Source: Capitulum mitella (lineage: Eukaryota > Arthropoda > Thecostraca > Pollicipedomorpha > Pollicipedidae). From it: 64,000 bases of DNA. Below are positions 45,560 through 57,600 of the stretch, in pieces; the stretch's first letter is position 1; each line of letters starts with the position of its first letter. The stretch covers positions 16,543,063-16,607,062 of the forward strand of contig CP099841.1 of assembly GCA_030062745.1 (NCBI GenBank), in the 5' to 3' direction. The notes under the pieces were generated by a model that ran no database searches, was not told where the DNA came from, and was given only the letters and a program-made list of their open reading frames with translations. A program made the position numbers and the translations under genes.

Positions 45560-46250
45560 GTCCAGGGGCCCCTACACTGTTGCCGGAGGCCTTACATGTT
45601 GACTTGCCTGGGCACTCTATTGTTCAGGGACCTTTCACATTGTTCTTGGGTTCTTCCGATTCGGTCGGAGGGCGCTGCGCTGTATCGGGGCCCAATATGT
45701 TAACCTGCCGGGGCACTGTCGATCGCTCAGGGCCCTCCACATTGGTCTTGGGTTCTTCCTATTTGCTCAGAGGGTTCTATGCTATTGACGGGGCCCTATG
45801 TGTTAACCTGGGGGGCACCGTCGATCGCACAGGGGCCCTTCACATTGGTCTTGGGTTCTTTCCATTTGCACTGAGGGCCCTGCGCTGTTGCCGAGGACCA
45901 ATGTGGTTGACCTATAGGTTAACCTTACGAGAAGCTCTTGATGCTCAGGGGCCCTTGTCATCAGTCTAAAACTCATCCTATTTGCTCCCATTTGGGGAAG
46001 GGCTTTACGCTCTTGTCGAAGGCCTTATCTGTTAACCTGTCCGGGCACTTTCGATCACACAGAAACTCGATTCATTGGTCCTGGGTACTTCCCATTTGCT
46101 GGGGGAGCAAATGGGAAGCACTCGACGCTGTTTCTGGGGGTTCTATCTGCCAAGGTACTCCGATCGCTCAGGAGCCCTCCACATTGGTCTTGGGTTCTTC
46201 CTGTTTGTTCGGAGGGCCCTGCGCTCTTGCCGGGGGGGGGGGGGGGCGGA
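45560..46250. repeat. Tandem repeat of 102-116 bp, six diverged units
   Basis: CATTGGTCTTGGGTTCTTCC or variants recur at 45,638, 45,740, 45,843, 45,959, 46,073 and 46,182, each followed by TTTGCT..GAGGGCCCT, GTTAACCTG and GATCGC.CAG in order. Unit length varies, so the frames reading through it are not constrained. The array ends in a G homopolymer and a GCCCCCCGCCGGGG hairpin near 46,230-46,275. Confidence 0.85.
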
Positions 46251-46990
46251 TTCAGCGCCCCCCGCCGGGGAAAGGGTTAAATCTATAAATATGTAAGCAA
46301 ACTATCAATTCCATTATAAATAACCGGCCCTTGCTGGGGACCGACGCCCCTCTTGGAGGTTGGCACCCCGGACGAACAGCCCCCCCCCTCTTCTCGTCAC
46401 GCTCCTACACCCCTGCCGGGTGCGCAACGCCCGCCGATGAACCGAACTTCCGTCGTCCGTCGCAGGCTGCAAGTTTGTTCATTTTCCATTTTTTCCAGAC
46501 GCCAGTTTCTGGTGCGCCGACGAGGAAATATCACACGCTCGCGGGATCTGTGATTAGCAATACGCCTTACTGTGCTGCATTTCATTTCGTGGAGGACAAA
46601 AGTATAGGGCCCCCAAGACCCTCTGTCGGATTCACTTTCAGGATGTCCATTATGGCCCTGTGGATCGGTCCTGAGAGCATGACACTGCGGAGACCTGCGG
46701 AGGTCGATGTATGATGCCTTGTATGACACCTGGTCCACCGGCCGCCTGCCGCTTCCCGCACCAGCGCCGGCCGGCCAGGTTCATCACGCTCGGTCAACTT
46801 CTGACCCTGGGGTGTCTCGTGATATTCTCGCAATGCATATCTCTGATCAACCAACACCACAGACTGTGGCAGGGTAGCAGTGCTTTAGCGGGGTTCTGTT
46901 CAGCCCGTTTAGTCCTTCCAGAACTGCGGTGCGGTGAGAACTGGCACAGACTGTGCTAAACGGCGGTGAGACTTAACAAAGTGACGCTGT
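46251..46990. other. Intergenic sequence, no gene seen
   Basis: Moderately GC-rich; overlapping frames on both strands lack recognisable domains. Confidence 0.35.
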
Positions 46991-48391
46991 TTAACCCCCG
47001 CCCGGCGGGGGAGGGGTCGTTTTCAACCCTCCCTGGTCATATAGGCTACCAACAACAGTGAGACAGCTTGTGAGACTCGCAAGATGCGCGAGACCTACTG
47101 CAATGTTACTGGAATCGTGCATTTTGCAATGCAAAATGATTCTCTCCAAAGAATTGCAAATTTAACACTCGCCCAGCGGGGAGGAGTCGTTCTAGGACCA
47201 TCCTTGCTGCGGTTTTTCTTGAATAACTTTTTAATAACGGGTGACAGAACGCCATTTTTTTCTCTAGGCGAGTATCTAACATTTGTACACCTTCAGGAAA
47301 AGTTTGAGAATTTTTCATGCAACAGGTGACCTGTGGCGTTTTCGTCAAGGTCATGTCAGTAGTGTTTTGAACCAAATCGAACAATGTATGTCTTTTGTTG
47401 GAAGTTTGGTATTGCAGTGTTGTGCTATATGTCTCTTTCATGAATATATTTGATTCAGATGTCAATGATCTGATTTCAGTGTATCGGAAGGGTCAGTTCA
47501 TCAGAGGTCAAGCTAAGTCAAGCGTGCATTTCCAATATTGGCGACATACGCCATTGCAGTTTGGTATACGGGATAAGTGATACCTACGTTTGCAAGAATA
47601 CCTTGTTACGATGCACCACGTCAACATCATTTCAGCCTTCGTCATATTCACTGTCTCTAGTTCGTACGGTTCTCAGCTCTAGCCATTCCCGTACAAATAT
47701 GCGCACGTCCCAGCGGTGACCTTGAGAAACTATCGCGACCGCATCAATTACACGATACGATAGACTGTGCACGTGCCTATTTGCAGACCAAATTTGGTGG
47801 TTCTAGCTCGAGTGGTTTTCGACTCGGAGCGATTTCCTTAAAATGAGACGAGCGCCCCTGGCGATGACCTCTGGAACTAAGGTGGCCGGGACACCTAGGA
47901 GGCGACCCCTCCCAAGCCAAGGAAAACCGATGTACCAATTTAGGCATGCGAGTCGTTGCTCGTTTGAATGTTGCCTGACAAAAGTGTGGTGGGACTATTG
48001 TGCCTTATGTCAAATTTCAGTTATGATGACATTTTCGTGGTCTGAGAAGTCACCCATTGACCTAGACCCAAAAACCCATATATTTGCCGATAGCTGAGCC
48101 AATGATCAATATGATGTTCCTTACGGAATCGATTTATTTCGTGAGTCTGGAAAGTGTATCGCTAAAAAAACTTCGATATATTTTGGCATGATCGTTTTCA
48201 GGTCATTACTGTAACCTGAGAGGTCACCTGTTTTTCCTGGGATCAAAAAGTCGAATATCGTTGAGTAGCTTACGTGACGAGCAAGATACTGGTGTTTACC
48301 ACGTTGATGTTTGTGTCTTTTGAAAAGTTAGATTCTTTTTAGGACCCTCGCCGGGCGAGGGTGTAAAAATGGTCCGCCGGGCTACGGTTAA
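46991..48391. mobile_element. TTAA-type non-autonomous element with GC-hairpin ends, family E
   Basis: Left end TTAACCCCCGCCCGGCGGGG; right end CCGCCGGGCTACGGTTAA. An inner pair (TTAACACTCGCCCAGCGGGG at 47,162 and CCCTCGCCGGGCGAGGGTGT near 48,344) may mark nested copies. No coding sequence for a transposase was seen. The pairing of the ends is approximate. Confidence 0.45.
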
Positions 48392-49987
48392 CACTTTGAA
48401 CAAGGCTGGTAAGCTCAGCAAGCTGTCAAAACGGAGCCTGGAAGTTGGTTTGAGGTGTATTTTTGAACAAGCAAGTGTAAAACCCCATGGGCTGACTGAG
48501 GAATTGTTTGAAAAAAAGTGAGAAGGCAGTGTCTAGAGAAGCAAGGAAAGTAAAAGAGGAAAGGTAAACATGCGACAGGAGGGAAGCCAGCTTTGTTCGT
48601 CATCAGGAGATTTTTTGGGGAAAATGATATGGCATTAGAAGTATTCGTGAAACGTTAACTCGTAAGGTGGATTTCTGCTAGCTTAACTCTTAAAAACAAG
48701 TCTTATTGGGTACTTTCCGCGACTGCACAGAATGTGATACATCTTTAACCCTCTTGTTAATTTAATTTCAATGTACTTCCATTGAAAGGAGTGTCGTGCA
48801 GAATTTCATCAAGCAACCATGTGACTAGCCTTTCCCAGTCCTAAACTGCCTTCATCTGCGTCAGGCCTGCATTGCCAAGAAACCACCAAAAACTTTTTCA
48901 TTCTGTTAATTTCAAACAGATTTCGGCGGCAAATTTATCTGTATGTTTGCGTCCATTGGTGGACCCGGGCTATGTACTATGGGAGGGGGCACATCTCCCA
49001 TCCGAATATCCTAACGTACTCCCAAGTGTTGATTTTTCCGAAGATGTTGGTCGCTTTGTTTCGCAGTTTTTAAAAATTCACGTCTATATAAGCAAAACTG
49101 TTTGTAACACAAAAATTTACGAATACCGTTGGAAACAGCCACAACTAATTATACCGGCTAACTGCGAAACAGTTGTACAGTTTACACATCAAAACATGCT
49201 GCGAACTAAACACGTTACCAGTTGTATTTAACAAGACAAATTGGCAACCTAATTTATTTTTGTCAGCGAGGCAAACCAAGCGACAACGTTTTTGTCCCAT
49301 TTTATGTGGTTTCCGAGCAAAAAAAGAACTGAAGAGAATGTGAATAAATTTGCGTGTGGATTATGTGCCAATATTGTGTTTAATGATATCATTCCTATAG
49401 CGACAGGGCTAACCAAAAACATAGCCTTTCAGGGGTAAACAGTATTTACATTGCCAACCCTTGAAAGCCGCCACTGCCTGTTCGGAATGAACAGTGAATA
49501 CTTTCATCGTGGTTCGAGGAAAGTGTTAAAATTCGAAAAATAGAAGTGACCCTAATACCGTATGTTCACGGATACTTACAAATAATGCGCATTTTATGAT
49601 GATCGTATTACAGCTGTCCAGTACCCACTGATGACAAAAACGAGAGCTGATAGGGTAACGCTAGTTCCGGAGTATTCCGAATCATGTCAAACAAGATGAC
49701 GCCAGACTGCGGTGAGCGGAGCCTCGTCCCCGCTTTGATGTAATCCCCGGTGCTGGAGCGACATGAGCCACCACCCCGGGATACAGTCTCAGACAATAGG
49801 TGCGGGCTTGGCAGCCGGCGGCCCGGAACCGGCCGGAGCCAGCAGGCCGCTCCGCAGTCACGAAGTGCAGCACTCCGTGATTGTACCACTTCCGCCGCGA
49901 CACTCCTCCTTATTAGGTGCGCCAGTGCTAGCAGGATCGGCACCGGCGCAGGGAGCTACAGACGATTGATTATCACGTGGCCTGCCA
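48392..49987. other. Intergenic sequence with a short GC-rich patch
   Basis: A 119-codon frame at 48,872 has no known domain. A GC-rich patch at about 49,740-49,950 is open on both strands, with no exon evidence. Confidence 0.35.
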
Positions 49988-50240
49988 CCCATGGTCCGGT
50001 GAAGGACAAGTCAGAGTCAACAGGCCGCTGATGGTCCCGTGACGGACCATTCGGAATCAACAGGCCGCCGATGTTGCGGTGAAGGACCAGCAAGAGTCAA
50101 CAGGCCGCTAATGGTCTGTTGATGGAGCAGTGAAAGCCAGCAGGCCGTTGATGGTATGGTGAGAAGCTGATGAGAGTCAACGGGACGGTAATCCTTGGGT
50201 GAAGGACCAGTGAGAGTCAACAGACCAGACGGTCAACAGA
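49988..50240. repeat. 40-bp minisatellite, six units
   Basis: AGTCAACAGGCCG or variants recur every 40 bases (anchor positions 50,018, 50,058, 50,098, 50,138, 50,178, 50,218), each with a GGTGAAGGACCAG half. Units are 70-90% alike by eye. Confidence 0.9.
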
Positions 50241-50329
50241 AGGTGTGTCAGTCACCAGACGTCCGGCGAAGGGTCACCGACAGGCCACCACGATGCACCA
50301 ATGACATGGATGTCGTGTTGACACCTTTA

Positions 50330-50425
50330 GGAAGTTGAGGATATGATGACACAAGCTGTGGATCTGGCGACAGAGAAGCTGAGGATCTGGTGACAGAGGA
50401 GGTGAGGATTCGGTAACAACATGGA
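50330..50425. repeat. ~24-bp repeat, GAAGCTGAGGATCTGGTGAC units
   Basis: Three to four imperfect tandem units. The same unit forms another array at about 59,205-59,375, 9 kb away, so the two loci share an origin. Confidence 0.75.
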
Positions 50426-50449
50426 TGTGGTTTTTGGAATATGATTGTG

Positions 50450-52560
50450 GGCGCCCAAAAGGCATATGGGACATCCATATATTGCGTTTCAGGGGGGGGG
50501 AGGGGGGTCGTGACAAATGTTTATGCCTAGAGTTCAGAGAAATAAATCCAAAAAGTAATTGTGGGGAGAAAATTTCAAAAACATGTCCTTCGTAAATCAT
50601 GGATGGCTTTATGGCGGACACACCTTTAAAAAGAATATATCTGTTTTTCCGGTATCCCAGAAACACATTTCAGATTGGCTATGATGAACATTTCAGACTG
50701 GCTATGAAATTCCATGTAAATGAAAAGCGCGCTTTGGTCATCTCAGACCAATATTTCACGCATTTTAGTTATTGCTTTTATTGGTAGTGCTATCGGTACA
50801 CGAAGTGCAGTGACACAGTACTAGAGAAAGGAACCAATCAGCGATCAGCAAATGCGCAGGTGAATCTTGGAAGCAACTGATTCTTACCGAACACTCGGCC
50901 TTGCTGTACTAGCAGTTAAAAACGGCAGCGACAATTGTTTTGACTGGCAACACCAGCGTATTTCGGCCTGTTCACATCATGCATACTTGCGAGGGAAATT
51001 TGTGGTACTGCAGTGGTACATGCCTGAATCCATGATGGCCGCCTTCAATTTCGCTGTTTGTCAGCTGCTGTCAGCTTCGACATCGCTGAGGCCAACGATA
51101 CGCTAACCAGGCACGTAGCCCAGGGGGACGGGTAATATCCCCCCTCAGAGCTAAGTGGTCTTCACTAGACATTTGGCGATTCGCAGGAATACGGAATGGT
51201 AATCATATATATGCTACAAAGGCAAACAATATATGATTTTCCTCTGCGTTGACTTTAAGATTTATTGCGTAAAACCGTTGCTTTTTCGTATAAATTTCGT
51301 CATATGCCGTTGCCATATGACAAAAGTTGGCATTTCCCCCCCCCCTGAGGAAAACCCTTGCTTCATGTCTGACACTAATACATTTTATCGGTGATTTTAG
51401 TGGTGAAATGAAACTTAGGTAATTAGATTAAACTGGCTGGTAGCCAGCGTAATTATCCCAGGAAGATATGGACTAACGAGAGCGCATTGGCAGGAATGAA
51501 CGGTACTTAAGTTCCGATTCATAAAAATGTCCTCCAATCATACCTGTACAGGTAAAATCACGATTTGAGTACATACACTCCCTTTAATACAGGACCTTAC
51601 TCCAGGACCTTATAGCTTGACACAGTTTTGCTAAGAAGGTGGTGGGGAAAAGCAGTTGGCGGGTGACAATAAAGTGAATAAATTCCGATTATGGCTGACT
51701 TTAGGTGATTAACGCCATTGGTCTGGGAGTATAATTGTATTCGAATCTTTAAAAACACATAAAGCTGTGGATACCCAAATCCTATTGTGTGTGCCCATTT
51801 CGAACTTGTGGGTGCCCCAGCACCCACAAAGAGATAGGAAACCACACCCCTGGGTAACAAAGAAACTGAGGATCTGCATGGTGTGTCATTTGGCGAACTG
51901 GCGCCGGCAGGCCGGCCGCCCGGGCGCGCCGACCGCCCCAGTGGTTTTGACGGTATGAGCCACATTTCAGCGAATAATCGGAAAACCAAACGTCATATGA
52001 AGTATGTTCTCTGGGATCCAAAACAGGCCATTTCGGAGTCGGCCGTGCCGTTTTCGTGTTATTACCGTTGTAACTGCGGCCGCGTTTTTCAGCTATGTTC
52101 GACGAATTTTTACCATATTTGGGTGTAATCTTCGCTGAACTGCTCTCTCTGCAGGAACCGGACTTCACATTTCCTTCTATTTGTCGAGAACTGCTGGAGT
52201 TATCAGAATTTTCTCTATCGCGACGTAGCTGATGTTTACAGAACATGGTTATCAAAATCCCTTCTCTCTCTGCTGAAAGTTGCCCTACATTTTAATATGA
52301 ATGCCTGCTTGGAACTGTAAATTATCACCGCGTTTTACCCTGAATGTAATGCTTCTCGCGCATTATGGAACGCACAACTTGCAGGGGAGGGGGGCGGAGT
52401 ACTTTGGTGTCTGACCAAACATTTCTCAACTGTTGTTTTTTACACATTGCCTACTCCATGCGTACCGAGGCGACACGCATTTTATTCCTCCCTCAAGTGC
52501 GTCGTAGTTCGATCTGGTTTTGATTGTAATGATAACAGTGGTCCAGGGTGACACCCCCTA
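50450..52560. other. Intergenic sequence, no gene seen
   Basis: A very GC-rich 50-base island (GGCCGGCCGCCCGGGCGCGC) sits at about 51,897-51,946. The remainder is ordinary AT-rich DNA. Confidence 0.35.
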
Positions 52561-52566
52561 ATATCC

Positions 52567-52700
52567 AGACGTGGGCAAAGTTAACAAAAAAATTAACATC
52601 CGTTAAAGGTAATCCGTTAACTGAGAATGTTAGCAGATGAAGTTAATCCGTTAAGTCGCGAAAAGCTAACGGAAGTGAAAGTTATTCCGTTAACTTTTTA
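52567..52700. mobile_element. hAT-like terminus with GTTAA/CCGTTAA subterminal repeats
   Basis: Starts CAGACGTGGGCAAAGTTAAC, similar to common hAT tips of the form CAG..TGGGCAAAGTTAA, followed by five or more CCGTTAA/GTTAA motifs in both orientations. A related TTAA-motif cluster lies at about 54,350-54,450, but a matching right tip was not found. Confidence 0.45.
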
Positions 52701-53337
52701 GGTTGTTTCCATTATTTCATTGTCCAGTACCTGATTACCTGAGTAAGCGGGCTCGATGGCGACATATTTTTTTTTGTCACGAGAGTGACACACCTTGATG
52801 GTGTCATTTTTCGTGTGGAAGTCCCCCATCAGGCCACTGTTGAATTTCAACTGTCCCCAAAATGCCACCATCTTGGCGCGACCTTCAGTGAGGTTCTCTG
52901 GATTTGGATTTAAGACCTTTCCCTCTTCGTCACAATGAGCCTCGTACACCTTCTGGTGGCCTTCCAGGTCCTCAAACCGTACCAGAATCCTGTCACGGTT
53001 TTTCAGACGGTGGCACGTCCCTGCATGTTCACCTTGAGATCCTCTTATGGCCTTCAGTGACACTTCCGGGTTTCCGCAGACGACTCTGAGTTTTTCCTTC
53101 GGGATTTTGTCCCCATTCGGCACTAAGGAACTCTTCTGCGAGTACTGATCTAGATGGTCCACCTGAGAATCTATCTTAGCCACTTCACCCTTCAGTTTCT
53201 CATTCCCACTCTTCCGCATAGCTACCTTGGACTTAAGGCCCACTCTTCCGCATAGCTACCTTGGACTTAAGGCCCACTACTTCCTCCTTGAGAGCACTGA
53301 ATTGATTCAACAGAGGTCTCATATCCTCAGCAGACAT
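52698..53337 (-). pseudogene. Retroelement ORF1-like coiled-coil/RRM protein, frame broken by a 34-bp duplication
   Basis: The minus-strand frame starts MSAEDMRPLLNQFSALKEEV. After a helical heptad region (KSKVAMRKSGNEKLKGEVAK, DSQVDHLDQYSQKS), RDRILVRFEDLEGHQKVYEA and NPENLTEGRAKMVAF follow, the layout of LINE ORF1-type or related retroelement accessory proteins (coiled coil, RRM-like fold, ENLT..RA motif). It ends EIMETT. A perfect 34-bp tandem duplication (53,207-53,240 and 53,241-53,274) shifts the frame after codon 31. Without it, the frame would be continuous. No reverse transcriptase is adjacent. Family assignment is by pattern only. Confidence 0.5.
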
Positions 53338-53910
53338 CTTCACAGCTTCCCAAATGATCAAGAGAAGAGACTAAATAGCCAGCGACCAGCCTAAATCAAA
53401 CTGGAAAAAAGATTAGGGATCTCTAACCCAACCTTCATCTGTTGTGCGACATGTAAACAATCTCACAGTGAAAATGGTGCGCACCTAGATTGTCGCCCAT
53501 AACCAATTTAGTCCAACGTGACTGAATACCTCTTTCATGCCTCAAAGTTGTTTAAAAATCAGAACCTCGACCTGAGAATGGGGACATGTGCATGTGCACA
53601 GTTTTCAGACGTATTTTGATGGATTTCTTACAATAAGGAAATTATTTTAACATTGCAAGGAGAAAAGAAACATATAATTAATCCTATGGCACGCTAAATA
53701 TTGCAGCAAGGCACCGAACTGCACCAGACAAATACCGACGATCAGAAGCCCTGCTGACTAATCCAAAACATTTCTGTTCTTTTCAAGTCCGGTATCGTCA
53801 CGAGGCATAAGTGGCCAAGGTTCGTAGTTTCTAGAATGACGATAGATAACGTTATGATTTGGCCTGAGTGACGGAACTTCCCATATGGCCGTATTCTCTG
53901 GTGCACTCCA
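53338..53910. other. Upstream flank of the ORF1-like relic
   Basis: No reverse transcriptase or terminal repeat was recognised in this stretch. Confidence 0.3.
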
Positions 53911-54183
53911 ATGACGCAATTTACGTCGTTACACCGGTATCTGGAAGCAAAACAGAAACACTACATATGCTCCTTTACTAGCATCTCTGGCAATGTAGCA
54001 GATGTGGAAAAAAGACAGACAAGAAGTGGCAGGACCATCAGGCGCCCCAAGAAGCTAGATTTGCAATTTAGTAGTAATTTAGTTAGTGGGTTGGATAGAT
54101 GCGTTGCATTTGTATTTTTTGTCGTTCTTTTTAGAGGAACATGTGGTAGAATAAAAGTAGAATTTCCAGTTTTCAAGATGTAA
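53911..54183 (+). pseudogene. Possible retroelement Pol tail remnant
   Basis: The frame contains KRQTRSGRTIRRPKKLDLQF. The TRSGR..R.P.RLDL pattern is common at the C-terminus of LTR-retrotransposon polyproteins. The rest of the 90-residue frame is hydrophobic and unrecognised, and no integrase or LTR is adjacent. The pattern is short and could be chance. Confidence 0.3.
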
Positions 54184-54792
54184 TATTGCATAAGACAATT
54201 GTTAAGGTAATCAATTTAAAGTCTGATTTAGGTCACCAATGTTTCTTTTCACAATGGAAAGCGCGATGCTGATCCGCAGTTGTTGACCTTGAGTTAAGAA
54301 ACATGTTAAGAAACCCCACACATCACTTGTGCTCAGGGTAACGCTCCAAACTCAAATGAAAATTCGGCAAAAACTTAACGGTTTCAAGGTTAACAGGCGA
54401 AAATTTAATGTAACTTAATGATTCTTAATGGTAACGGTCAACAGTAAGATTTTGACCGAGCGCTTACTTCGAGAGAAAATAATCGTAGTAGTGGTTGCAT
54501 GGCGCTTCAAATGCAGTATTGACAAGTACTAATTACGATTTCAGTCGAAAAAACCCGAAACACACATTATTTCCCCCGATTGCGACAGATTGCGTCGTCA
54601 CGGGTATGCTAACCGTCAGACGCTCGCGTAGGCATTTTCAAGGTTTCTGCGTTAAATAGTTTGTTTACGTGAGATCTCGACGCTGATTGGTCGTCGGTCG
54701 GACTCAAAGTCCAATCAAGAGTAATAAAAAAGGTTCGGGAAATAACTAACGCGATATAAATTATCTTTAAAATAAAAAAGTTGGTCGTTGTA

Positions 54793-54836
<44 letters not shown>
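54793..54836. repeat. (AAT)n microsatellite
   Basis: About 15 TAA/AAT triplets, read as poly-Leu on the minus strand. Confidence 0.95.
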
Positions 54837-54837
<1 letters not shown>

Positions 54838-54968
54838 TAATATTAATAGCAACAAAAATAATAAAAAAGTTAAAAATATTACAAAGATGAAAAAGTGAAT
54901 TTGAAATTTGAAAAATACAAAAAAGCAGTGAAATAAAATATCTGAAAAATAAAAACAAATAAAAATTT

Positions 54969-55075
54969 ACCCTAACCTAACATAGTAACCTAACCTAACC
55001 TAACCTAGCCTAGCCTAGCCTAGCCTAGCCTAACCTAACCTAACTTAGCCTAGCCTAACCTAACCTTATTTAACC
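54969..55075. repeat. Interstitial telomere-like array, (CCTAA)n with CCTAG variants
   Basis: About twenty 5-base units: CCTAA blocks flank a central run of CCTAG units. CCTAA is the complement of the arthropod telomere repeat TTAGG. The CCTAG variants and decaying edges indicate an old interstitial array and not a chromosome end. Confidence 0.8.
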
Positions 55076-56240
55076 TGGCCCAGCGCAACCCAACCTAGCA
55101 ACCTAATGTAATCTAACGAGTATTAAATGTTATAATGTAATAATACTGATATCAGATATCCCAGCAATTATCTAATACAGTAATATAACGGCGTAATAAT
55201 TCAGTAGTTCCTTCAAGTTCAGTTTGTGGCAACAGAATAAAATTTTCGTATATATGACGTCATCAATCGCCTGAAGATGCATGCAGGGTCTATACATCCT
55301 TGATTTCAATAACCTTAACCTTGGCGACACTTGATTTTCCGCCGCGGAACACGGTATTACTGTGTGGTACGTTATCGTTACGATTTTGTCGTTATTTTTT
55401 AGAAAATCAAGTAGTGGAAAACATGGTTAGAAACAGGATGATACATTCTTTACATTGGTGGCAATTATACAAAGAATTGATTGCGCTTTCGTCGGGCAGA
55501 AACTTACCTTTAGCCGTTCATCCGGTAACGGAAAAATTAAATAGTAAATTTACGTATTAACAGATCAACGAATTCGTGCCCACGTCTGCTATATCTCAAT
55601 GTTATACTGATGCAACACTAATGAAGATGGAGACTCAGGGAAGATTGCCGGATGCAAGTTGTAATTCTACATCCAAGATACTTTCATCTTTACAAAATTA
55701 TGTTTTGGTTAGTGACGGAATATACGAAAACTAAGAGCTGGGACCTTCCAGTATTCCAAGTTAACCTCAAACTACATGTTTCCCGCGCAAAGAGCCTCTT
55801 GTTTACGGTTTGTTAAGTACGACTCCTCTGATCAGCTGGTTGGTACCTATGAATCGTATCTTCAGAACAAGCACACAGGTCAGCGCACGCCGGCTGCAAG
55901 TCCAGAAAACAGTATAATTTCTAGTTTCTACCATACATACATCTAAATACCCCAGCAAAGATATGACGTCGAAAGAAAAATACTGACAAAAATGGGGTCT
56001 TACTTCTACTTCATTCCAAATAGAAGGAACAGAAAGTGTGCTTTCCACGCTTTTAACGAGCAAGATTTCACACATTTTGGACCCTTGAAAAAGTTCAGAT
56101 GAAGAAGTTTGTCAATGTGTCAGTGTGTCCAAGCTTCGGAGTCTCTAGTGCCCGAAACGCGCTAGCCGATCGGGACACAGGTGACACCATCAAGTGCGCC
56201 ATCTGGGCGAAGAGGTTGCGTTGCAGGTTTCGAAACGATT
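55076..56240. other. Intergenic sequence, no gene seen
   Basis: AT-rich; no exon or element end was recognised. Confidence 0.35.
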
Positions 56241-56244
56241 CGTG

Positions 56245-56565
56245 GTGTGTGGCATGTGCCATGTGGCGTGAGCCGGACCGCTGCAGAATTCAATTAATCA
56301 CGGGCATGGGTCAAACGGTGGGTGTTGTTGACTCAAGATCTGATGAAAGTATGGTCCCCATTTGCGGGTACTCGCTTTTGTGGTCGGCATCCACGTGTGA
56401 TCCACGTGCTGATCCACAAATACGTCTTTCGGTTAGGATTCGGGGACCTCCCAGAGCCAGAAGCAGTGACCTAGGCGGCTGGAATTTGGAGTGTAAATGG
56501 ATCAACACTAGAGCCGTCCAACGGTACCCCATGTAATGGGCGAGTTGCAACGGGTCACGTGCAGC
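56245..56565 (+). mobile_element. Dispersed repeat with an inverted partner at 62,990-63,375
   Basis: GTGCCATGTGGCGTGAGCCG at about 56,256 matches the reverse complement of CGGCTCACGCCAAGTGGCAC at 63,343. Ordered similarity continues to GAGTTGCAACGGGTCACGTG (56,539-56,560), which matches the complement of CACGTGGCCCGTTGCAG at 63,001. No intact protein or tip could be assigned. Confidence 0.6.
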
Positions 56566-57600
56566 GCACGCGTACCTCTTTTTACATCCGTGTTTTTCAT
56601 AGGTCAGTTATCGGAACGCAAACGGCGCAGTTTGATGCGATGATGGCTTGGAAAGGCGGACGGGCAGCTGGGAAATCAACTTTGCTAGATTCAGGCCGAA
56701 AAAGGGGTGCGGCTAGCACGTGAAGCGCAAGGTGCCCATGATTAGCAGTCCTCCTTCATCGCCGCAAAACTACAGGGTCTTTGACTAGAAATGGGATTTT
56801 TAATCATGCATGGAAAGTTTACCTGTCATACAAAGCTCGTGGAAATCTGTGTACGTGACGACAGTGACATTTTCATATTCATGACATTTTTGTTTCTATT
56901 CATTGTGGGTCAAGGCCCTAGTAGTCCAGGTAAAATCGTCCGACCAGAGTAACGTCTGGCGTGATGTTGCCGTTCACCCAACATGTAGGCAATGTTAAGT
57001 CGAGCACTTTTGCGCTATTTCAACAGTAGCCATGACAAATACAAGAGAAGCCAAAGATATGAAACAATAGCCTAGTCTAAAACTGATAGCTACTTACGGT
57101 CTACTCCAAACCAATCCTGTTCAACGTCGAATGTAGGATCCTGCCAAGGCTCGATCGTCTGGCAAGGCCCCCCATTCCTGCAACATGCCTGCAACTGTCC
57201 CAGCCCTCAAAGCTCTGCCAACTTTTAACCCCACGCCGAAGCTAACCTGAAAGGATCTACGAAAATACAAAACTGTCTCTACTGGTATAATCAAACATGA
57301 AATACAACCAAACAATGCCCGATCCCTATTCCCCTCAAAGCGCGTCGTGCGCAGAACTGCCGGCGTAACCGGCTAGCCAGTTGACGGCCGACCCACGCCG
57401 GCCTCCCATTGGTCAAGGACCGTGGCGTCACAGGTAACACCCGAATACGTTATTTTGATAGGGACGGTCACGGGCTGATTGCAGGTCTTCCGGGGCGAGC
57501 TCCTGCGATGGAAGAGTGTACTGTTCGAGAAAATCGAAAAAAATCGCAGTTTTCAACCGACCAGAAGATTCCCAGGATAATTCCCGAATATGTTGTATTC
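56566..57600. other. Intergenic sequence upstream of the mariner relic
   Basis: No gene was seen; terminal repeats of the following element were not identified. Confidence 0.3.

Noticed and set aside
45443..46288. Three consecutive plus-strand frames that look like a repeat protein
   Set aside because: The underlying tandem unit varies between 102 and 116 bases, so the frame is not maintained from unit to unit.
48872..49231. 119-codon plus-strand frame
   Set aside because: No known domain, no flanking splice or promoter evidence; left uncalled.
54767..54958. Leu-rich minus-strand frame
   Set aside because: Translation of the (AAT)n microsatellite.
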